This document shows, piece by piece, positions 5,878 to 9,935 of a stretch of DNA of 9,935 bases (its first letter is position 1; every line of letters starts with the position of its first letter). The stretch covers positions 1 through 9,935 of the forward strand of contig JAQSDT010000798.1 of the NCBI GenBank assembly GCA_029946075.1, read 5' to 3'. Under the pieces are notes generated by a model. That model saw only the letters and a list, made by a program, of their open reading frames with translations, ran no database searches and had not been told where the DNA came from. The position numbers and the translations under genes were made by a program. The stretch comes from a bacterium. GTDB lineage: Bacteria > Pseudomonadota > Alphaproteobacteria > Rhizobiales > Xanthobacteraceae.

Positions 5878-7359
5878 TCACCCCGCGCTGTTCTCGATCA
5901 GCCGCCGATAAAACCGGATCATGTCCGCATAGCCCTCGACGCTGAGCCGCTCATTGGTGCCGTGGAAGCGCTTGAGGTCTTCCGCATTGGCGCGCACCGG
6001 CGAGAAGCGGAAAATGGTGTCGGTAATCCCGGTGTAATTTCGCGAGTCGGTCGCGGCGACCATCAGGCCCGGCGCGACGATCACGTCGGGAAAGATTTCG
6101 CGGATCGTTTGATGGAGCCTCTGGTAGGACGCGCTCGCAATGCCCGTCACCGGCGGCGGGTCGGTATTGCCGGGCGCCGGGTCGATCGAAATCCGCTCAT
6201 TCCGGACGGTGCGGCGGACGTGCTCGGTGACGCTCGCCTGCGTGTCGCCGGGCAGCAGGCGGAAATTCACGGTGGCGGAGGCGTTGCCCGGCAGCACGTT
6301 GTCCTTGTCGCCGGCATTGAAGATCGTCAGCGCCGTGGTGGTGCGAACCGCGGCTTCCGAAGGCGCGCTCTTCTCGAATTCCCGCAGCAGCAGCGGCTTG
6401 AACAACCAGAGATTCGACAGCACCACGCGGTTGAAGCCGACCATCTCAGGCGCAAGGGTATCGAACATTTGCGCGGCGGTATCGCGCACCTGCATCGGCA
6501 GGCGATGATCTTCCAGCCGCGCCAGCGCCGCGCTCATCATGCCGATCGCGGTGTCGCGCGGCGGCATCGACGAATGGCCGGGCGTCGCACGCGCCGTCAG
6601 CACCAGCGTGGCATAGCCCTTTTCGGCGACGCCGATCAGCGCGGCGGGCTTGTCGAGGCCCTTCATGATGCCTTCGGTGATCAGCAGTCCCTCGTCGAGC
6701 AGAAACTCGAGCTTGACGCCGCGCGCGGCGAGCAGCGCCGCGATCGCCTTGGCGCCGCGATGGCCGCCGACCTCTTCATCGTGACCGAACGCGAAATAGA
6801 TCGTGCGCTTCGGACGAAAGCCGGCTTTCGCCATCGCTTCGGCAGCCTCCAGCATCGAATAGAGGTTGCCCTTGTCGTCCCACGAGCCGCGGCCCCAGAT
6901 GAAGCCATCGGCAACGACGCCGTCATAGGGCGGATACTTCCAGTCCTTGTCGGTGCCCGGCGCCACCGGCACGACGTCCTGATGCGCGAGCATGGCGATC
7001 GGCGCCGCCTTGGGATCGGAGCCCTCCCAGGTGAACAGCAGGCTGTGGCCGCCGACGACTTCCCGCTTCACGGCGGTATGAAACGCCGGAAAGCTCTTTT
7101 CGATGTGCGCCCGGAGCCCCTGCAGCGCCTCGGCGCCCTGTTCGGGATTGAAGAAGTTCGAGATCGTGCGGAAGCGGATTGCCTCGCCGAGCCGCTGCGC
7201 GGCGCCTTGCGTATCGACATCGACGCGCGGCACGGCGGCGACCTGAAGCTGCCGCGAACCGTGGCTGAAGGTGTTGAACGCCAGGATACCGGCGAGGACG
7301 GCGATCGCGAGAATCGCGATCAGCAGGATGTTGCGGATAATTCTCAGAATGCGACGCAT
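5878..7359 (-). CDS. Membrane-anchored M20-family metallopeptidase/amidohydrolase, PM20D1/CPS1-like
   Basis: A 493-residue di-zinc hydrolase of the M20 family, carboxypeptidase-S/PM20D1 branch. Residues 1-9 are basic and 10-30 form one hydrophobic segment without a clear cleavage site, so the enzyme is probably anchored in the inner membrane with its catalytic part in the periplasm. Active-site residues: H126 and D128 (AHQDVVPV), bridging D161 (WDDKG), general base E195 and ligand E196 (GHDEEVGG), an Asp ligand in LLDEG (D222), and H466 (RFHGTNE). The lid/dimerisation domain begins near PGHSSMPP (260-267). The segments RTTTALTIF and TVNFRLLPG resemble vertebrate PM20D1, which makes and cleaves N-fatty-acyl amino acids. 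A peptidase or acyl-amino-acid hydrolase role is therefore plausible; the substrate is unproven. GAGGAG at 7369-7374 is a strong ribosome site. Confidence 0.93.
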   Translation of the reverse strand: MRRILRIIRNILLIAILAIAVLAGILAFNTFSHGSRQLQVAAVPRVDVDTQGAAQRLGEAIRFRTISNFFNPEQGAEALQGLRAHIEKSFPAFHTAVKREVVGGHSLLFTWEGSDPKAAPIAMLAHQDVVPVAPGTDKDWKYPPYDGVVADGFIWGRGSWDDKGNLYSMLEAAEAMAKAGFRPKRTIYFAFGHDEEVGGHRGAKAIAALLAARGVKLEFLLDEGLLITEGIMKGLDKPAALIGVAEKGYATLVLTARATPGHSSMPPRDTAIGMMSAALARLEDHRLPMQVRDTAAQMFDTLAPEMVGFNRVVLSNLWLFKPLLLREFEKSAPSEAAVRTTTALTIFNAGDKDNVLPGNASATVNFRLLPGDTQASVTEHVRRTVRNERISIDPAPGNTDPPPVTGIASASYQRLHQTIREIFPDVIVAPGLMVAATDSRNYTGITDTIFRFSPVRANAEDLKRFHGTNERLSVEGYADMIRFYRRLIENSAG

Positions 7360-7374
7360 GGTGATACTCTCCTC

Positions 7375-7459
7375 TCGTCATTGCGAGGAGCGATAGCGAC
7401 GAAGCAATCCATACTTCCTTGTGGCACTATGGATTGCTTCGCTTCGCTCGCAATGACGA
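7375..7459. repeat. Palindromic intergenic repeat, copy 2 (CGTCATTGCGAG family)
   Basis: The left arm at 7375-7413 begins TCGTCATTGCGAGGAGCGAT and the right arm at 7428-7459 ends CGCTCGCAATGACGA. The outer stem is 13 bp and the inner stem (CGAAGCAATCCATA/TATGGATTGCTTCG) 14 bp. It has the same orientation as copy 1, with the longer arm on the left. It ends 6 bp short of the ppa stop codon and begins just upstream of the ribosome site of the M20 gene. It may thus shape the 3' end of the ppa message and limit read-through into the peptidase gene. Confidence 0.9.
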
Positions 7460-7465
7460 AAACTT

Positions 7466-7996
7466 CTACTTCGCCTTGGCGCGCGCCATGCCTTCCAGGA
7501 TCAGCCGGCGCGCGTCCTCGGCGTCGCCCCAGCGCAGCACCTTCACCCATTTGCCGGGTTCGAGATCCTTGTAGTGCTCGAAGAAGTGCTGGATCTGCTG
7601 CAGCGTGATGTCCGGCAGATCGCTGTAGTTCTTCACCTTGTCGTAACGCTGGGTCAGTTTTGACGACGGTACCGCGATGATCTTCTCGTCGCCGCCGGCC
7701 TCGTCTTCCATCAGCAGCACGCCGACCGGGCGCACGCTCATGACCGCGCCCGGCACGATGGCGCGGGTGTTGGCGACCAGCACGTCGCAGGGATCGCCGT
7801 CGCCGGACAGCGTGTGCGGGATGAAGCCGTAATTGCCGGGATAGCGCATCGCCGTATAGAGGAAGCGATCGACCACCAGCGTGCCGGCCTCCTTGTCCAT
7901 TTCGTATTTGATCGGCTCGCCGCCCACCGGCACCTCGATGATGACGTTGACGTCGTGGGGCGGATTGGGACCGGTCGAGATTGCGTCAATGCGCAT
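7466..7996 (-). CDS. ppa: Inorganic pyrophosphatase (family I, soluble)
   Basis: Family I pyrophosphatase hydrolyses cytoplasmic pyrophosphate to phosphate and so pulls nucleic acid, aminoacyl-tRNA and fatty-acid activation reactions forward. At 176 residues it matches the E. coli enzyme in length, and its residues align with a one-residue offset: E21, K30, E32, R44, Y56, the signature DGDPCDV with D66, D68 and D71, then D98, D103, K105, Y142 and K143. Every metal and phosphate ligand I can place is intact, so it should be active. The ATG start has GGAG (8003-8006) at good spacing. It is on the same strand as the M20 gene, with a 106-bp spacer filled by a palindromic repeat; no functional link between the two is evident. 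Confidence 0.97.
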   Translation of the reverse strand: MRIDAISTGPNPPHDVNVIIEVPVGGEPIKYEMDKEAGTLVVDRFLYTAMRYPGNYGFIPHTLSGDGDPCDVLVANTRAIVPGAVMSVRPVGVLLMEDEAGGDEKIIAVPSSKLTQRYDKVKNYSDLPDITLQQIQHFFEHYKDLEPGKWVKVLRWGDAEDARRLILEGMARAKAK

Positions 7997-8050
7997 GAAG
8001 GGCTCCGCTTGGCGTTAGGGAAAGCGCCCTCAGCCGGACGCGTATTAGCG

Positions 8051-8064
8051 CCGGTTTAGACCGG
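8051..8064. repeat. Short dyad upstream of ppa
   Basis: CCGGTTTAGACCGG is a 5-bp inverted repeat (CCGGT/ACCGG) around a 4-base centre, about 55 bp upstream of the ppa start. It could be a binding site in the ppa promoter region or chance in GC-rich DNA. I cannot place a convincing -10/-35 pair next to it. Confidence 0.3.
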
Positions 8065-8091
8065 TAGCGAAGCGGGGAAAAGCAGGAATTA

Positions 8092-8140
8092 GAGCATGAT
8101 CCGGAAAAGTGGGCACCGGTTTTCCGAAAAGATCATGCTC
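8092..8140. repeat. Palindromic intergenic repeat (GAGCATGAT...ATCATGCTC family)
   Basis: The ends GAGCATGAT (8092-8100) and ATCATGCTC (8132-8140) are perfect reverse complements. Inside them CGGAAAA (8102-8108) pairs with TTTTCCG (8120-8126). The sequence between the stems is GTGGGCACCGG. From general knowledge, this element occurs in many copies in Rhizobiales spacers. Here it lies just downstream of the GNAT gene stop, on that gene's transcript, and upstream of ppa, where it may act as a weak terminator or stability element. Confidence 0.85.
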
Positions 8141-8157
8141 AAAACAAAAGACCGAGC

Positions 8158-8667
8158 TTAGTTGGTCCAGGCGAACGCGACTTTATCGAGCGATTTCGGC
8201 CCGAATTTCTCCGAGGAGCGGGCCACCATGCGGCCGCCGAGCGCGCGATAAAACTCCGTCGCCGGGTCGTTGTCGGAGAGTGCCCAGATCACCATGCTCT
8301 TCAAGCCGCTCTGCATCAGGTCGCGGCGGGCGGAGGTGAACAGGCGGCGGCCGAAGCCGAGGCCCTGGAATTCCGGACGCAGATAGAGCTCGTAGATCTC
8401 GCCTTCGAAGTGCAGGCTGCGGGCGCGGTTGCGACCGTAATTGGCGTAGCCCGCGACCTTGTCGCCGAACACCAGCACGCTGACGCGGCTGCCCTTGCGG
8501 ATCGCGCTGTCCCACCATTGCGGGCCGCGGCGGTTGATCAGCTTCTCCAGCTCGGCGCCGGGAATGATGCCCTGATAGGCAGAGCGCCATGCTTCGTCAT
8601 GGGTAGACGCCACCGCGGCTGCATCCGCAGCCTTGGCCGGCCGAACCTCGATCAGGGTTGTGCTCAT
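8158..8667 (-). CDS. GNAT-family N-acetyltransferase
   Basis: A 169-residue single-domain GNAT acetyltransferase, which would transfer an acetyl group from acetyl-CoA to an amine. The N-terminal block HDEAWRSAYQGIIP (23-36) is typical of one common bacterial subgroup. Motif A spans the beta4 strand and pyrophosphate loop, EIYELYLRPEFQGLGFGRRL, with the acetyl-CoA-binding QGLGFG at 101-106. Motif B, including SDNDPATEFYRALGG, is at 131-145. The substrate is unknown. The frame stays open upstream to a TTG at 8703 that would add 12 residues (MKTARRLALIGV). The ATG at 8665-8667 is preferred because the added residues look unlike the family and a possible promoter -10 lies only 13 bp before the TTG. 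The gene is transcribed divergently from the exported hydrolase. Confidence 0.9.
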   Translation of the reverse strand: MSTTLIEVRPAKAADAAAVASTHDEAWRSAYQGIIPGAELEKLINRRGPQWWDSAIRKGSRVSVLVFGDKVAGYANYGRNRARSLHFEGEIYELYLRPEFQGLGFGRRLFTSARRDLMQSGLKSMVIWALSDNDPATEFYRALGGRMVARSSEKFGPKSLDKVAFAWTN

Positions 8668-8715
8668 GACCCCGATCAAAGCAAGTCGGCGGGCGGTCTT
8701 CAAGGTCCATCGTTA

Positions 8716-8744
8716 ATTATCGGTTAACCTGTGGATTTTTGGCA
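8716..8744 (-). promoter_or_regulatory. Possible promoter of the GNAT gene
   Basis: On the minus strand TGCCAA (8739-8744) and GATAAT (8716-8721) are separated by 17 bp, a plausible sigma-70-type pair, about 49 bp before the preferred ATG. The same stretch contains a small GTTAA/TTAAC dyad (8712-8729 region) that could be an operator. Read by eye, so only suggestive. The rest of the 8668-8951 divergent spacer shows no gene or clear repeat. Confidence 0.33.
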
Positions 8745-8951
8745 TCAGTTGCAGGGGTTTCTGTACCGAAAGAGGACAGCGGCCGGTGTTATCAGGCATT
8801 TCGCCGTTGCGGGAATGGGTGAACGGTCGTTCGAAGGCCCCGAAATTCCCGTTCATGAATTCCGATCACGGAAAAATGCGCTGGATTTGATTCGCCGGCG
8901 GTATTCTGCTGGCGCATCCGCATTCGCCTCCCCGTGCCGTCAGGCCAATCC

Positions 8952-9851
8952 ATGCATTCGGTCAAAGTGCTTTTTGCCGTAGTGGCTTGCGTCGTGTTCG
9001 GCGCGGGCCATGGCGCGGCGCAGCCCGCGCTCGGCCCGCAGGGCGCGGAAGGCGAGCCGCATCGCATGCAGCAATGGCTGGTGCCGTCGCCGGACTTCGG
9101 TCCGCATGCGCATGCGCTGTTGTTTCGCCCGCCGGGTGACGGACCGTTTCCGCTGGCGGTGATTGCGCATGCCACCACGCAAAACGTGCTGCGACGCGCG
9201 CAAATGCCGCAGCCGGAATACCGCGCGCTGTCGGCGTGGCTGGTGGCGCGCGGCTACGCCGTGCTGGTTCCGGAGCGTCCCGGCCACGGCGCAACCGGCG
9301 GCAAATATCTGGAAGACCAGGGCGGCTGCGACGAGGCCGACTACGCGAGGTCCGGACGCGCCACGGCAGATGTCATCGCCGCATCGATCGGCATGGTGCG
9401 CAAGCAATCCTTCATCCGGCCGGGCGGCATGATCGTGATCGGGCATTCGGCCGGCGGCTGGGGCGCGCTGGCGCTGGCGAGCGAAGACCCGAAGGATATT
9501 GCGGCGATCGTCGTCTTTGCGCCCGGCCGCGGCGGACACGCCAATGATTTTCCCAACCGGATCTGCGCGCCGCATACGCTGATCGCGGCGGCAGGCGAGT
9601 TCGGCAAGGCCGCGCGCGTCAGGGTGACGTGGCTGGTCGCGGCCAATGACAGCTATTTTTCGCCCGTCTTTTCGAAGCAGCTCGCCGATGCCTTTCGCAC
9701 CGCCGGCGGCAAGGCGGATTTTGTCGCGCTCGCGGCCTATGGCAGCGAAGGCCACTGGCTGCCGGAGACCGAAGGCGGCGTAAAACTCGCCGCGCCTGAA
9801 CTCGATCGCGCGTTGAAGCTGCGACCGACGCCGCCGGCCAAAAAACGATGA
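8952..9851 (+). CDS. Exported alpha/beta hydrolase
   Basis: A 299-residue alpha/beta hydrolase with an N-terminal secretion signal: basic start (MHSVK), hydrophobic core LFAVVACVVFGAG, and a probable cleavage after about residue 22-24 (GHGAAQ), so it should act in the periplasm or outside the cell. Numbered from this start, the nucleophile elbow GHSAGG gives S166, the acid is probably D233 (LVAANDSYF) and the histidine H268 (GSEGHW). The upstream segment RGYAVLVPERPGHGATGG is typical of dienelactone-hydrolase- or dipeptidylpeptidase-like esterases and peptidases. The substrate is unknown. The ATG is preferred over the GTG at 8934, which would put MPSGQS before the signal peptide and has no ribosome site. 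The stop overlaps the next start (ATGA at 9848-9851), indicating translational coupling. Confidence 0.88.
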   Translation: MHSVKVLFAVVACVVFGAGHGAAQPALGPQGAEGEPHRMQQWLVPSPDFGPHAHALLFRPPGDGPFPLAVIAHATTQNVLRRAQMPQPEYRALSAWLVARGYAVLVPERPGHGATGGKYLEDQGGCDEADYARSGRATADVIAASIGMVRKQSFIRPGGMIVIGHSAGGWGALALASEDPKDIAAIVVFAPGRGGHANDFPNRICAPHTLIAAAGEFGKAARVRVTWLVAANDSYFSPVFSKQLADAFRTAGGKADFVALAAYGSEGHWLPETEGGVKLAAPELDRALKLRPTPPAKKR

Positions 9852-9935
9852 CGCTGTATTTCCTGTTCAAATATCTGCACGTGCTCGGCGCCATCGTCAT
9901 CCTCGGTACCGGCACGGGCATCGCCTTCTTCATGC
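9848..9935 (+). CDS. DUF2269-type integral membrane protein, 3' end cut off by the window
   Basis: Only the first 29 codons are present, reading MTLYFLFKYLHVLGAIVILG and onward through TGTGIAFFM. This is a hydrophobic first membrane helix with the K(Y/W)LH motif followed by a small-residue stretch and GTG, which matches the start of DUF2269 family proteins (small multi-helix membrane proteins of unknown function). The start codon shares ATGA with the stop of the hydrolase gene, so the two are likely one operon. The assignment rests on a short N-terminus and is tentative. Confidence 0.65.
   Translation, partial: MTLYFLFKYLHVLGAIVILGTGTGIAFFM

Noticed and set aside
5962..7608. A 548-codon open frame on the plus strand opposite the M20 and ppa genes
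   Set aside because: It is antisense to well-supported genes, is rich in Arg/His/Ala/Gly as expected for a shadow frame in GC-rich DNA, and runs through the palindromic repeat, giving its well-known artefactual translation.

Overview
The window looks like ordinary chromosomal core and near-core sequence from a GC-rich alphaproteobacterium, most likely Bradyrhizobium or a close relative (Nitrobacteraceae). The pointers are the protein families, the strong GC bias at third codon positions, and three kinds of intergenic palindrome. One of these (CGTCATTGCGAGGAGC...GCTCGCAATGACG) and another (GAGCATGAT...ATCATGCTC) are, from general knowledge, scattered widely in genomes of this group. The genus is an inference, not a demonstrated identification.

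Layout, left to right. The window opens inside a TerB-family gene (+). It continues with a classical short-chain dehydrogenase (+), a class I glutamine amidotransferase (+), and a probable two-gene operon of an NTF2/SnoaL-like protein followed by a crotonase-fold protein (+). A tRNA-Ala(CGC) gene on the minus strand converges on the crotonase gene, with a long inverted repeat between them. Next comes a tight plus-strand cluster: a YggT-type membrane protein, a DUF167/YggU protein and folD. FolD converges on a minus-strand block containing a membrane-anchored M20 metallopeptidase that resembles PM20D1, inorganic pyrophosphatase (ppa) and a GNAT acetyltransferase. A divergent spacer then leads to an exported alpha/beta hydrolase (+). 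Its stop codon overlaps the start of a DUF2269-type membrane protein that runs off the right edge.

Functionally this is mostly housekeeping: one-carbon folate metabolism (FolD), pyrophosphate removal (Ppa), a tRNA, and small conserved proteins. A few less-defined enzymes are mixed in. No phage, transposase, integrase, CRISPR array or toxin-antitoxin pair is visible, and I see no convincing new multi-gene system. The points most worth a second look are: the M20 enzyme's similarity to vertebrate N-acyl-amino-acid synthase/hydrolase PM20D1; the crotonase, which lacks both hydratase glutamates but has a glutamate where peroxisomal-type enoyl-CoA isomerases have theirs; an unusual residue in the FolD signature; and same-orientation copies of a palindromic repeat on both sides of the M20 gene. 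No stretch longer than 300 bases is without a gene; the longer spacers are described where they hold something.
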